64,000 nt of DNA from Adineta vaga (lineage: Eukaryota > Rotifera): NCBI GenBank assembly GCA_021613535.1, contig CP075493.1, positions 12,152,001-12,216,000 of the forward strand, in the 5' to 3' direction. The position numbers and the translations under genes were made by a program. Positions within the stretch are counted from its first letter, which is position 1. The number at the start of each line of letters is the position of its first letter. Below the pieces are notes generated by a model. That model did no database searches, was not told the origin of the DNA, and saw only the letters and a list, made by a program, of their open reading frames with translations. Shown here piece by piece: positions 44,022-55,703 of the stretch.

Positions 44022-45093
44022 TCAGTTTGTTGGATTGATGGTTGTACGCGTTATAGGTAGAATTCTTCTCAAATTAATACGTCGAGTCCAAGTAGAAAGA
44101 TATCGACGAAGTTCTTTCTTTAATTCTGGTATTGCCATCGTGATTGTCAAAGGCGAAAATAGGACAGCAAGATAAATGAATCCAATTAACATCCATTTAG
44201 AAAAGAGCTCATGTAAGGGTGGTGTTGAATTTAAATTATTGATCACTGATGCAATACTTGAAGGCATCCAGGATATATATAAAATTCCAACGAGAGAGAA
44301 AAGTTGTAAAACCATTTTCTTATTTTTATTCCAACTATTTCGTCGAATCATTCGTTGTTTTAAATAAAGAACTCGTACAACAAGAATAATATTGGACATA
44401 ATCATAACAATCAATGGTGTAACAATAGCAAACATCCATGTAAATGTTCCCATAAATGGTTGTAACAAATAACATGCACTTCCACAAGCCCATGAATAAT
44501 AATCAAACTGATTTTGACATGGATAGAAAAGCACGCCATAACTCACATATACAATGGGAATTAGCAATAAAGCGATCATTGGCAAATAATGCAGTATGAT
44601 TTTATATCTAAATATATACAAAAATAGAACATTCGAAAAATAGTTTCGATAGAAATTTACTTGAATAGAAAATGACTATAAAAGATAAGTAGATAGCGTT
44701 CAATTGACAAATAAGCATTTAAATGAACAGAAGCCATGTTGAAAACCGAGGTTAAAATAAACCAATACGTACAAAATTGATACGAGAGTACTGGAACTTG
44801 ACCGTGATAGAAATAGATGATGGCAAATGGTAGGTCACATGTAATCTAAAACAATCGTTTTCTTAGAAGGAAGTTCATTCTTGATATATAAGAAATATTA
44901 CCTGTAGAAAATATACAAGAAAAATACAAAGAAAGAATTGATTATGCAATCGTCTTCGTATTGTTTTCTTTTTCACGATTAAATAAAGAATAAAAGTTGA
45001 ACAGATAATCGATGGAAATATTAGAATAATTAAACCAGCGAATGTAAGTTTTCGACTAAGTTCAACGTTGAGCATTGTTTCATTGCCAGACAT
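44022..45093 (-). CDS. Rhodopsin-like G protein-coupled receptor 1
   Basis: Exons 44902-45093, 44661-44845 and 44022-44607 give 320 residues with correct phase at both introns. Seven hydrophobic helices are visible, for example LTFAGLIILIFPSIICSTFI (TM1), FILTSVFNMASVHLNAYLSI (TM3) followed by ERY in the DRY position, and LVGILYISWMPSSIASVI (TM6). The third loop is short and basic. The divergent sequence and the ERY/WMP features fit the large lineage-expanded receptor sets of bdelloids. Ligand unknown; peptide or chemosensory reception is a guess. The start at 45093 is the ATG before MSGNETM, which leaves an N-glycosylation site in the short N terminus. Confidence 0.75.
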
Positions 45094-46985
45094 TATTCTT
45101 TCTTTATAATTATCTAAAATCAAAGTTTTTTCTCATATATAGTTTTATCTCAAGTCCGCAAAATATCGACTCTTAAAATGAATGACGAAGAACGTTTTTA
45201 GAATACTGATATCTTTCTTTTTAATGACACTTAATTAATTGAAACTAATTCGAAAGCACTGAAAATGTTTGTGATAGTCCTTATTATTTCCTGTATGTTG
45301 TAATGGGTTAGATTAAGAGATAGTTCATGATGATAAATATATAGCACACTAAATGACGTATATTTGTTTTACTTCTTAACTTTTATTTTGATCTAGCTAT
45401 TATACTTGATGGGTTGATCATGAAAGAAATAGCTGAATCACACGTGTATTATTTTAGTTTTTACTGAAAGATATATTTATAGGTCAGACAGTAACATGTA
45501 AAGCATTAGTATATAGACGCTCGTTATACACTGCAAATTTCAAAATACATCTCTTCATTATTAGAAACGTATAATTTACTATTGTTCAAACCATAAATAT
45601 GATTTGGTAACAATATATTTATCATCCAAACTATTTTCTATCAGAGAGAGTGTTTGATGAACAAGTTAGAGATGCACTAAAATGACTGTTTCTTCAATAA
45701 TTATTCTTAAAGAACGTCTTTTCACAGGAAAAAGGAAAACTAAGAACACTTTACTTATGCTTAATCTTTTCTCACAATGAGGTCCATATAAAAGCATTTT
45801 TTTTAAATAATAATAATATCTGTGTACTTATGTGATCTATTCTTTATTTACTTCATGACAAAGTGTCTTAATGAATAAGAACAAAAAGATATATTATCTA
45901 AATACCTTTTCAATATGTTATAATACAGAAATTCTATAGAATATAGACAAAAGAAAGTCGATTTCATTTGCAAATTGAAAATAATTCTCCGTGTTAGAAC
46001 AACACTCATGAAATTCTATATCAACATTATTTACATTACTAATGAATGCTTTCCAAGACTCTCTAAAAACTAGTATTGAACCTTCATTTCTACTTATTGA
46101 TCTTTTAGGAATCATATTGGTTACCATTTCATCTCTATTGCTTTTTGTCTATACGAATAAAAAACATTTTCATCTTATTGTTGTGTTGATAATAATTTCG
46201 ATTTAAAAAAAAAAGAACTCATTCCTATCACATATATATATTATAACAAACACAATAATAGATAGATACTTGGTTTTTGCTACTGCATTAAGGATAGTTA
46301 TGAATCATCAAACAATAAAGTTACGAAAAATTGTTTCATCTAAAATTTTCATATAAATAGGAGACACAATCGTAATTGAAAAATAAAGAATATTTTTATT
46401 TACAATCCTATTTCAATGTTTTCATCATCTTCATTTATTTTACTCGAAAATAATACAAGATCAAAAGAGGGCTGGACCATATATCTTGAAAAAGAGAGGA
46501 ACTGTTCTACTTCCAGCAGAAACGCTTTATCCCCACAAAGTCAAGGAGAAGTCTAAAAGACTTAGAGAGAAATAGGAAGAAAGAAAGAAAGAATTTAAAT
46601 CGACGTAGAAGAATAGTGAATACAACGTATATGTTTATTTTTTCTCTTTTCATTTCTCCTTGTTATATATAACTTTATGTGTTAAGGATAGAAATAAGAG
46701 GTTAGACATTATTACTAGGCTAAGCGAACTGGATGGACTGATTTTTATCACAGTGGAACCATTTTCGAAAGAATAAGAAAAAAGTGTGAGAAAGAAACAT
46801 GTTTTACTAGACCCTTAAAAGGTTTAGTATAACACTTTTTTCTCTAGAGACTAGTACTGTCGTACTAAACTAAATGTCGGATGACCAAATCGAAGATTGT
46901 GATTAATTGATTGACAAAACAGATTTACTTAATTCAAAAATTCAGTTTACAGATTTACTACAGACAACAAAAAGTATCTATTAAC
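45094..46985. other. Long intergenic region
   Basis: 1.9 kb with no convincing exon. A minus-strand frame at 45918-46127 (69 codons) has no domain. The region is AT-rich with scattered purine runs (46490-46620). Confidence 0.4.
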
Positions 46986-48023
46986 TTATGTTTGTGGTTC
47001 TACGTGATTGTTCCTTATTCTCGGAGGAGCCCGTCGATTGAAATGAGATTTAAACAGAACATAAATTAGTTGTTGGCGAAATCGTTTTGATACACTTATA
47101 TAGATGTATAATGAACTCTAAAAATAAACAGTTTTTTTTTATTAAATATCAGTTTTAATCTAGTCAATACTTACCATAAAATAAGTATAATAAAACATAG
47201 TTATTATATTTCTTATGGACTGTATTAGTATCAATGTAAGTTCATCAGTAGACGTGCCAAAAATTAAAGAATAAAAAGAATAAGTAAGTTGTGGCGTGAG
47301 AGCAAGAGTATTATAAAAAACTTGCACTAGAACCATTACTGTTAATTGTTTGTCTAATTCACGTCGAACTAATGGTATCGTTCGATGAGCTATTTTTTGA
47401 ATATTTCGATATGATAATACTCCAAATATTATCATAATTGTTAAAGGCAAAATACTGGTAAGAACAGGCAAATAAAAAGCATAGAAATATTTGTAGAAAA
47501 TGGCATTAGTGATAATACAAATGGATGCATTAGTTGCCGATGATAAAGTATGATTATAATATAGTATAAATGGTATTCCATGTAATACCCAAAGTATTAC
47601 CGTGCCTAAAACCATATAACGAGCAAATTTAATGTTATTATATTCATGCCATCGAGGATGAGAACAAGTTGCTAGAAATTGATCAATTATTGCTAAACAA
47701 AAACATGTAAACGATATTAATGCATTTGATTGAACAGAGAATAATCGATATTTGCAGTAGAATAGTGATAGATTTGACCAATCGATGCTAAATCCATACA
47801 ACATAATATAACTGAATAGACCAGTAAATAACTGTAAAAAATTCATCACCGACATAATACTTAAATAAAATGCACATGAACTTTGTCGAAATGTTCGAAG
47901 ACTAAGAAAAACAATAATAACCAATGGTCCACCAATCAGACCAGCAATGAAGAGACTAATACCCACGTAAATGACAATTTGCTGAGACACAAAAGCAAAA
48001 AATAATAATGTAGATTTTAACAT
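46986..48023 (-). CDS. Rhodopsin-like G protein-coupled receptor 2
   Basis: Exons 47175-48023 and 46986-47117 give 326 residues. Seven hydrophobic helices are visible, beginning VIYVGISLFIAGLIGGPLVI (TM1); the third ends with CFCLAIIDQFLAT, so the DRY motif is replaced by DQF. The last exon supplies the end of TM7 and a basic tail (SVSKRFRQQLIYVL) typical of helix 8. The second exon is separated by a 57-bp intron. It is a divergent family member, probably chemosensory or peptidergic. Confidence 0.75.
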
Positions 48024-49052
48024 TTTCCGTAGATACTTTCAATTATTATTTGAAATAACATAATAATTGTGTTTTACATCTTCTTTTTATTCCTTGCCAT
48101 TAAAATAATTTCTGTTCTCATCATCAAACGCACTAAAATTAACTTTACCTGTTAGTATTTCAAAGATAAAGCTCCCCATGTGTCCTTTTTATATAGAAAA
48201 TTAACTCGTGCGTATTTCATTTACAAAAAATCCTTTTCTTCTTTCATCTCAATTGTGATATATTCAGGGGCGTACCGAGGTACCAAAGGTAGGAGGGAAG
48301 CGCAAAAAAACATTTTTGAAAGTTTTCCAGAAAAGAGAATTACTAGGCGTTGCTTGCTGACTGTTACCAATCATATTTATACTGTATATACCATGAATTA
48401 TTCTACCAACAGTATCAAGCGATATTTGAACTAAAAAACAATAATATTTTGCACTCACATCGAATCAAATCAAACAATACACAATAAAAGTTTTTCCTTT
48501 AATTTTTGGATTCGCATCGATAACTGTAATTTTCTTCGTGTTCCAATTTGTATTCAATATAGAATTTATACGATCTGCAATGATGATTATCAGAAAAGAA
48601 AATATTAAGTTATTAATTTTTCTAATATGATTGAATGACAGGAAAAAAACATATTGAAATACAAGTGTAATTATTATTAACTTAAATTCAACTTCGGACA
48701 AGATTTAAGACCACTCGTTTCACTTAAAAATTTACAAATGATCCCGACTGCTATTGTTCAAAAGTATGATCAATCTCATTCAAAACTAACTTACTCAGCT
48801 AGCTGAAAATGTATGATAGAAATACAAAATCCTTTCAAAAAAGAAGATCTATCTTTTGCATAAAGATATAGATCAAAATAAAATGATATACCCAACTCAA
48901 TATGATCGATTAGAGATAATTGCAGATAAATGACGACGTTTATTTACACTTAGGAAGTATATTGAAAAAATACAATAAGCATCTTATATCTCAAAAAAGA
49001 AAAGAAATTGTCACAATATATATTTTGAAAATATTGTTGAAGGTAAATTGAT
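48024..49052. other. Intergenic
   Basis: About 1 kb. Small frames at 48180-48458 on both strands have no recognisable content. Nothing supported. Confidence 0.4.
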
Positions 49053-49360
49053 TTAACCAATTGTTTCATAATAACTGATATAGCTGGGAAGAGTATAAGT
49101 TCGTTCACTATATGAATATTTCATGCCATTTCCAACATCATTCAGAAGGGGTCCTGCATAGATGGCTGGACTCAAGAGATTTGATGGTGGAGCCATTTGA
49201 ATTGGAATATTGATTCGATTTCCAATACCAAAAGTAATTGGAGCTAGAAGAAATGAAATAATGATCATATCATTATGTTCTATGAACTTCTATGTGTTTA
49301 CATACCGGTATTTGAATTCCAACTTTGTCGTCGTTCTTCACGATGATAGTAGGAAGACAT
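49053..49360 (-). CDS. Small two-exon protein of unknown function
   Basis: Exons 49306-49360 and 49053-49243 splice in phase (62-bp intron) to an 81-residue protein. It starts MSSYYHREERRQSWNSN and ends YISYYETIG. It is rich in Tyr, Ser, Pro and Asn, with no signal peptide, no membrane helix and no cysteines. It could be a genuine short gene or the 3' part of something larger. I do not recognise it. Confidence 0.45.
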
Positions 49361-49813
49361 TTTGCTGTGATGAATTGAACGATAAGTTGTATTGAGATTT
49401 GTAATTTATCTCTGGTAAAAACATGAAAGTATTTATATGCCTTTTCCATTTACGTCATTTTGAATATTAACGTCAGAGAACGAAAAAGATACGTAAGCGC
49501 ATATATACATATTTAGGTATGACGCATAGATATTATCAAAATGTTTCTATTTACATAATAAATAATATATATTTTTGCGTACTAGGTAAAAATAAATACG
49601 TCAATAAATGTATTGAACAGATTTGTTTATTTTCTCAGATGTAAGAAAATGATATAGTGTTTTATATAAATTCACCCTCAAGAATTTTGATCCTGATTCA
49701 TTTATACAATAAGATGAAATGTATCGCATGAGACATGTACACTTCATATTTGTAGCATTACGACAAAAACAATTATATCGCATACTTATTATATCATATT
49801 TACTTTTACTTAC
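49361..49813. other. Gap between the small gene and the double-psi barrel exon
   Basis: About 450 bp. Read-through from the exon at 49814 gives open sequence down to 49601, but it contains nothing like the second half of a double-psi barrel. Confidence 0.4.
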
Positions 49814-49995
49814 CTGATTATAGTAAAATAAAGAGTCAACTCTGGTAATACCAACAGTAAGATCACCAGTGACGAGTTCAAGATCTCTATATCTTGTACC
49901 GCACACAGTTAATCCCATGTTCAGATTGTAAAAAGTAACCACACCATGAAATATTTTATCATTACCAGCTGTTTTTGTTGAAGAAGTTGAATTAG
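49814..49995 (-). pseudogene. Orphan exon of an expansin/RlpA-like double-psi beta-barrel protein
   Basis: An AG acceptor at about 49996 and a GTAAGT donor after 49814 bound an exon in phase. It reads FHGVVTFYNLNMGLTVCGTR, followed by YRDLELVTGDLTVG, the first half of a double-psi beta-barrel as in expansin-like/RlpA proteins. No signal-peptide exon upstream and no second half downstream could be found, so it is probably a gene remnant. Another possibility is that more distant exons exist. Confidence 0.45.
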
Positions 49996-50174
49996 CTGTT
50001 CACAACAAAATAACATGATACAAATAGTTGCTATGTTTTCTCATTGCTCAATGTGTGTGCTTCAGACATGAAAAAATGAAAATTGGAATCTCTTAATAAA
50101 GACACACCTATTTTATTTCTGAATTTTTCTTGGATGAAGAGAATAAAAAACAGAGAAAAGATATCAAAAGCTTC

Positions 50175-50876
50175 TTATATTGGCTTCGTTTTCACAGCTT
50201 CAATAATTAGTTGTCTCCATGTAACAACTTCACTTGTATTATCATCAAAATAATAATATGCATCATCAACTTGTATCCAATCACTTGAACATGGTTTTGG
50301 TGGTCTACCTGCTTCTTGTTTCTTTCCTTCAAATTTCCACCAACAATTATTAAAACCACATGTTTCAGGTTGAACATATTGTTTACATACCGGACATGTT
50401 GTTGTTTTTTCGTCTGGATCAGTAAGTAAATCGAACTTCTTGTAACCAATTGGTATTACAACACGCCTTTGATAAGCATCACATGTATTATTTGTACAGT
50501 TACCTTCAAGACATAATCCACGTCGTGATTTTCGCCACAATGGAGCTGATTTTGACCAATTGACTTTTTTCATATCTTTGCTATTACTAACATCAACAAA
50601 TTTCGATCCTAAACAGGATATATCGCTACGACTAGTTTTACTTCCATCGAATGTTTCCAATGCCGAGTTATTTTCTACGCCATAACTTGATAATGTATCA
50701 TCTCCATCCTCAAGTATTTCTTTATCAAATACAAAACTTATTTTTTCTTCATCTTGTACACTATTTATTTTCTCCAAAAATTGTCGTTTCAATTGTTTTA
50801 CTGTCGTAGATGGTTCAACATCCAAATCATATCTTTTTGGGCCCATGCCAGTTTTACTTTGAACAAAGATCTTCAT
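50175..50876 (-). CDS. Ubiquitin-like domain protein with C-terminal zinc-binding-like domain
   Basis: 233 residues from ATG 50876, single exon. Residues 1-75 are ubiquitin-like (MKIFVQSKTG start, then TVKQLKRQFLEKI), but without a conserved C-terminal Gly-Gly, so it is a domain, not a conjugated modifier. The second half has RGLCLEGNCTNNTCDAY, then TTCPVCKQYVQPETCGFNNC followed by WW, a set of eight or more cysteines that probably binds zinc. This second domain is one I associate with scattered eukaryotic proteins of unknown role, often next to ubiquitin-like folds. Function unknown; a ubiquitin-pathway or immune role is only a guess. Confidence 0.72.
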   Translation of the reverse strand: MKIFVQSKTGMGPKRYDLDVEPSTTVKQLKRQFLEKINSVQDEEKISFVFDKEILEDGDDTLSSYGVENNSALETFDGSKTSRSDISCLGSKFVDVSNSKDMKKVNWSKSAPLWRKSRRGLCLEGNCTNNTCDAYQRRVVIPIGYKKFDLLTDPDEKTTTCPVCKQYVQPETCGFNNCWWKFEGKKQEAGRPPKPCSSDWIQVDDAYYYFDDNTSEVVTWRQLIIEAVKTKPI

Positions 50877-50961
50877 TTTAATTCTAAAAGAAAAAAAACA
50901 AATAAAATCTTGTGAATCAATTTCACTCTCTATCGATGTTTTGTGTAGCTAACGCCATCCT

Positions 50962-51517
50962 CATACTATGAATAGATTTCTTCGAAGCAGTCCGTTCTCT
51001 CATTACAACGCAATCAAACAAGAAACACCGTGTATTATGTTGAAGGAAAAATCGCACACATGGTAGAAAAAAGAATGTTTTTTGTTCTTCAGTCAATATA
51101 ACTGTTTTCTTTTTGATTGCATTCACTTAGCTTCAAAAACAAAATTCTGCTCTCGAAGATAAAGAAATGCTTGCTTCTTATATCTATCAAGTTTTCCTTT
51201 GAATTTCTTTCTCGAATTGCTTAAGATCACACACACACACCCTTTGATTTTAGTCATCATCATATGATGCCTAGATTTCTTCGGATTCTTCCATATTCTC
51301 ACTATGACTACCGGGTGAAAGTAACGATGAAAGTAAATACTCGATGTTTTGTTGGATAAAAAAAAGGTGCACACTTGGAAGAAATATAAATATTTTTTCA
51401 TTCTTCAGTCAGCACAAACGTTGGAACTTTCTGTTTCGATTGTTTCAAAGATAAAAAGAACTGCTTCTTCTATCTGTCAAGTTGCTTTTTGAATTCGATT
51501 TTCGGCTCGCGTAATTT
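50962..51517. repeat. Diverged direct duplication upstream of the caspase-NHL gene
   Basis: Two units about 300 bp apart share blocks: TAGATTTCTTCG (50972 and 51272), GCACAC.TGG.AGAA.A followed by ATTCTTCAGTCA (about 51053 and 51366), and TGCTTCTT.TATCT.TCAAGTT followed by TTTGAATT (about 51171 and 51464). The sequence between is diverged. No gene is visible. It may be a duplicated upstream region or old repeat. Confidence 0.55.
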
Positions 51518-51560
51518 AATATGAAAATGAATTTTTCAGATTGAAAAGAAGTTTTCGTTT

Positions 51561-53318
51561 ATGACAGAAGTCGAAAATAGTCTGACTACAACAAATATTC
51601 GACGTAAATTAGCGCTTATTATGGGTATTAGTAACTATGCAGACAATACATCCCTAATCAATGCTACGAATGATGCAAAAGAAATGTCATCAGTATTAAA
51701 AAGTATGGGATTTCTTATTCATGATAACGAACCGAAATTAAATTTAACTTACAAACAAATGCGTCATTGCTTGACTGATTTTGAATGTTCAATAGAAGCA
51801 GGCGATTTGGTTCTCTTTTATTTTGCTGGACATGGAACACAATGGGAAGTAGGAAGATGATTAAATTAAATATAGCAAATGTTTTTAGTTATATACCTTT
51901 TAGGATCAAAATTATCTAATTCCAGCTGATAATTTTATTGAAAAGAATCAAAATAATATGAAAGTGAGACTACCTCTGAGTGGTCCTGAATTAGGAACTC
52001 ATGCAATCAATGTACAAAATCTTTTGAATAGTATCAATGATCGAACTCCCTTTCTAATCATGTTTATATTAGATTGTTGTCGGACATATCATTTACGAAA
52101 TCCTGAATTGCAAAAATTGATGAGAAGTAGTCTGATTCATCATTCACAAGGATTAAAAGCAATGCCTGCTCATGTTGGCTCATTAATTGCATTTGCATGT
52201 GCACCTGGAACAGCAGCAGATGATGGACAAAATGAAGAGAAGAATGGATTATTTACAAAACATCTTTTGAGACATATTAAAACACCAAATGAAGATATTC
52301 GAATGATTATGGCTGCAGTAACCGACGGAGTAATTGTAGAATCAAATAATGCTCAAATTCCACATATTACTTCTGTTTTAAGACATAAATATATATGTTT
52401 ATATGATGGAAAACAAGATTTAGAGTCCAAATTGAACAGATGGAATCAACATGCTCAGACTGTGGCCGGAAATAATCGTTGGGGAGAGCAATTAAGTCAA
52501 CTTCATCATCCATATGGAATTTGTATTGACGAAAATAGATCGATTTATATTGCTGATTGGGAAAATCATCGTATTGTTCAATGGACATCGAATTCTAATG
52601 AAGGAGAAATAATTATAGGTAGAAACGCATGGGGAAATCAAACGGATCAATTCTTTAGTCCAGCAAATGTCGTTTTTGATCAACAAACTCATTCGTTGAT
52701 CATTGCTGATCGAGAGAATAGACGAGTAATTCGATGGTTTAATCAAATGCAACAAACATTGATTGACAATATTCATTGTTGGGGTTTAGCAATGGATAAA
52801 TATGGATTTCTTTATATTTCTGATGTTACAAATGATGAAGTAAGCTGTTGGAAAATAGGAGAAAATCCAGGATTAATAGTCGCTGGTGGAAATGGACGTG
52901 GAAATCATTGCAGTCAACTGAATGGTCCAACTTATATCTTTGTTGATGATGAACAATCGGTTTATGTATCAGATGAAGAAAATCATCGTGTTATGAAATG
53001 GAGAAAATATGCGAATGAAGGAATTGTTGTTGCGGGAGGAAACGAACAAGGAGATAAACTTAATCAATTATCTTCTCCGCAAGGTTTGATTGTTGATCAT
53101 ATTGGGCTGTCTATGTGGCAGATTTTGATAATCATCGAATAATGCGTTGGTGCGAAAGAAAGAATGAAGGCGAAATTGTTGTTGGTGGAAATGGTCAAGG
53201 CAATCGTTCAGATCAATTGTACTGTCCTAGTGGTATATCATTTGATTTAGAAGGAAATCTTTACGTTGCTGATTGTTGGAATAATCGAATTCAAAAATTT
53301 GAATTAACCTATGCGTAA
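51561..53318 (+). CDS. Caspase-like (C14) domain fused to NHL repeats, with one frameshift
   Basis: Exons 51561-51848 and 51904 onward (55-bp intron). The N-terminal domain has RKLALIMGISNY, YFAGHG with the catalytic His91, and FILDCCR with the catalytic Cys155, as in metacaspase-type/bacterial C14 peptidases. From about residue 210 come five or more NHL-type repeats (PYGICIDENRSIYIADWENH followed by RIVQW is the first), forming a beta-propeller for recognition. The open frame ends at 53142, but the last repeat continues one base out of frame (ADFDNHRIMRW to the stop at 53318), with the shift at about 53103. It probably senses a ligand with the propeller and cleaves protein; whether it kills the cell is not known. 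Confidence 0.78.
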
Positions 53319-53987
53319 CAGGCGAATGTAATAAAGAATAAAAGATTTGTATTCATGCGGTTTCGAATTGATAAGATCTTGCTTTATGTCAGTATCAACT
53401 TGTAAAATTTTCTAATAAACCATTACTCAACTCCAATGCAAAATTTCTCGTCTATAGAAATATGCAATGAATGAGTCATTCGACGTATGACTGACGTTTT
53501 GTGCATATACGATTAATAGTGTATATTCATAAAGATTCGTACGCGACATGTTCCGACTCGATCACATCTGTTTTCTGTATATTTCTTGTTTTTTTTCTTT
53601 GATAGAAAATAGAAAAAAAGTACAATATCGAATCTTGATAAAATCATTTTATTCATCTGTATACGCCCATCACCTTACTATGCATGTCAACAATTGACAA
53701 TTTTGTCGTTTTTTTTTCTTTCTTTTCTTCGTTGTTTTTCTCGTTCTTTGCTTTTTCCACTCACAAATTCATATTATTACTTCGGTACATTCGTCCTAGA
53801 CATTTTTTTCCTGTATTCTTCCTATTTTCATTATTTTTTTCTGTCATAAATTACTACTTTTTCATATGGCATTCTTCTAAAAAGAATCCTTTCGTCTGGG
53901 AATAAATTATCGAAATATTGTCATTTGATTTTTATTTTTAGTGCGCAAAAAGGTAGAGAAGGTGAATATTAATATATTATCGAACAG
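53319..53987. other. Intergenic, T-rich
   Basis: 670 bp with long T/C runs at 53700-53850. No gene supported. Confidence 0.4.
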
Positions 53988-54739
53988 ATGACTAATATCA
54001 TGAACCAAGCTGACGAAAATGATGTGAATACTGTTTTATTAACTGATGATAAAACAACCGATGATAGCGATTTGATTTTTCCATATTCCATAGTTCATTT
54101 AATCAAAGAGATTAAAAATGATCCATCAAAATTGCAGCCGATTAAATGTTTCTTAGTTTCGTATTATTTTCAACTTCTCATCGTCTTTATGGTGTCCGTT
54201 ACTTGTATTATTGTTAGTAGCTTACAGGGATCATGGTCTTATGCATTTACAATGACAAAAATTGTTTTTTTTGTCCATGGAATATTAAGTCTTATCACAG
54301 TTTTACTTCATCTATGTACAAATTTTTTTCGGTAAGTCAGTTAATTATTGTTGATCTTCCATGTTTTTTGCATATATATGATGGTTATCTGTGTAGTTCA
54401 TCATTATTTCTCATGACAAAATGGTCATACAATCAGCGTCAATTCGTTCGTTATTGTACTATTGTAAGTCATTTATTCACGATTATCTGTATCGTTTGGT
54501 TCTTTATTGGTCATATTTGGTTGGTTCAAGAATTCATACATGCTTTTACAACGTCTTATAGTTTAAAAGAGGGAACACAATTCGCAATCGTTATGATTAT
54601 CATACAATATATTGTCGGTATTTGGTTACTTTATTGTTGTACACAACATCAAAAGAAGATTTCAGGTGAATCAACAATAAATAAACAAATAACTGACAAC
54701 GATGTGAATCTACCTCAAGACGATCCAATGATTGTTTGA
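53988..54739 (+). CDS. Four-helix membrane protein of unknown function
   Basis: Exons 53988-54331 and 54397-54739 splice in phase (65-bp intron) to 228 residues. An acidic N-terminal tail of about 60 residues precedes four hydrophobic helices: FQLLIVFMVSVTCIIVSSLQ, KIVFFVHGILSLITVLLHLC, SHLFTIICIVWFFIGHIWLV and FAIVMIIIQYIVGIWLLYCC. The C-terminal tail is polar. Both ends are predicted on the same side. Family not recognised; the layout is common among lineage-specific bdelloid membrane proteins. Confidence 0.68.
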
Positions 54740-54899
54740 TTTAATCAATCAATTCTATTTCCTATTCTTAAACATAGATTTCGATCTAACGACATATTTT
54801 TATTTATTTAATCAGTTCATTGAAATAAACAAGAGATGATCATTATCAATTAATCAAAAGTATCAGTGTGTATCTCATAATTAGCACACGTCTGCTCAT

Positions 54900-55703
54900 T
54901 TAAATAGTATTCTTCTTCTTTTCAATCGCACGTAATAATTGCCATTGAACTGTCAATTCCGACAGATGTCGAATCTTAGCAATTAAATCTGCATTTGTTG
55001 TACTCCAGACATCTGTATATGTTTTTAAATATTGATATTGATATTTATAAGGAAAGAACGGTGCAGCTTTTTCGTACATATATCCAGCACTTTCTGAATC
55101 ATGGAGAATAATCACTTGTGATCGATAAGAATATTTAATAATATCATGTATTCGACGTGTTTCTGGAGCGTTGTCAACGAAAACAACACTCCATTGACGA
55201 TCATTTCCAATCGTATTCCAATCAGTAACATGTTCATATTGATGTAATGATGCATGCGACATTTTGGAAGAAAATGGCGATATCCAGTTTTTATCCGAAT
55301 CGACTGATAAAAGGTAACGTTGAAAGGTAATGGATACATTATGAAGCATTGGTGTACTTGCATGGCCACAACCAAGTTCAAGGATAGACCCATTTGTAAG
55401 AAGAATAGAAGCCAGAAGAGGAATAGCATGTGATCCATCGGAATGATCGAGAGGTATTGGAACATATCTTTCAATTATCTGATGCCAAATTGTTTCTGTT
55501 TCTTCAGCATATTGAGAATTTTTGATTTTCTGTCGAAAAGATGCTATTAGTTCCGGTGTTATTTTCAATGGAGTAGGAAATGATACCGAAGTACTGCGGG
55601 AATAAATCCATATGAGAATTATACAAGGTATTATAAATATACCGCATCGAGATATATTTCGTAAAGGGAGCTTTTTAGTTTCGAAGCGATGTACTCGTGC
55701 CAT
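54900..55703 (-). CDS. Type II membrane methyltransferase-like protein
   Basis: 267 residues, single exon, ATG 55703. A basic N terminus and one helix (CGIFIIPCIILIWIY, about 20-34) give a signal anchor. The lumenal part has SILELGCGHASTPMLH (SAM-binding motif I), then WSVVFVDNAPETRRIHDI followed by VIILHDSE, the pattern of Methyltransf_24-type enzymes. No known substrate; secretory-pathway glycan or small-molecule methylation would fit the topology. It is unrelated in sequence to the PRMT-like gene at 13502. Confidence 0.7.
   Translation of the reverse strand: MARVHRFETKKLPLRNISRCGIFIIPCIILIWIYSRSTSVSFPTPLKITPELIASFRQKIKNSQYAEETETIWHQIIERYVPIPLDHSDGSHAIPLLASILLTNGSILELGCGHASTPMLHNVSITFQRYLLSVDSDKNWISPFSSKMSHASLHQYEHVTDWNTIGNDRQWSVVFVDNAPETRRIHDIIKYSYRSQVIILHDSESAGYMYEKAAPFFPYKYQYQYLKTYTDVWSTTNADLIAKIRHLSELTVQWQLLRAIEKKKNTI

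Noticed and set aside
45918-46127. 69-codon minus-strand frame
   Set aside because: No domain and no splice partners; treated as chance in a 1.9-kb gene-free region.
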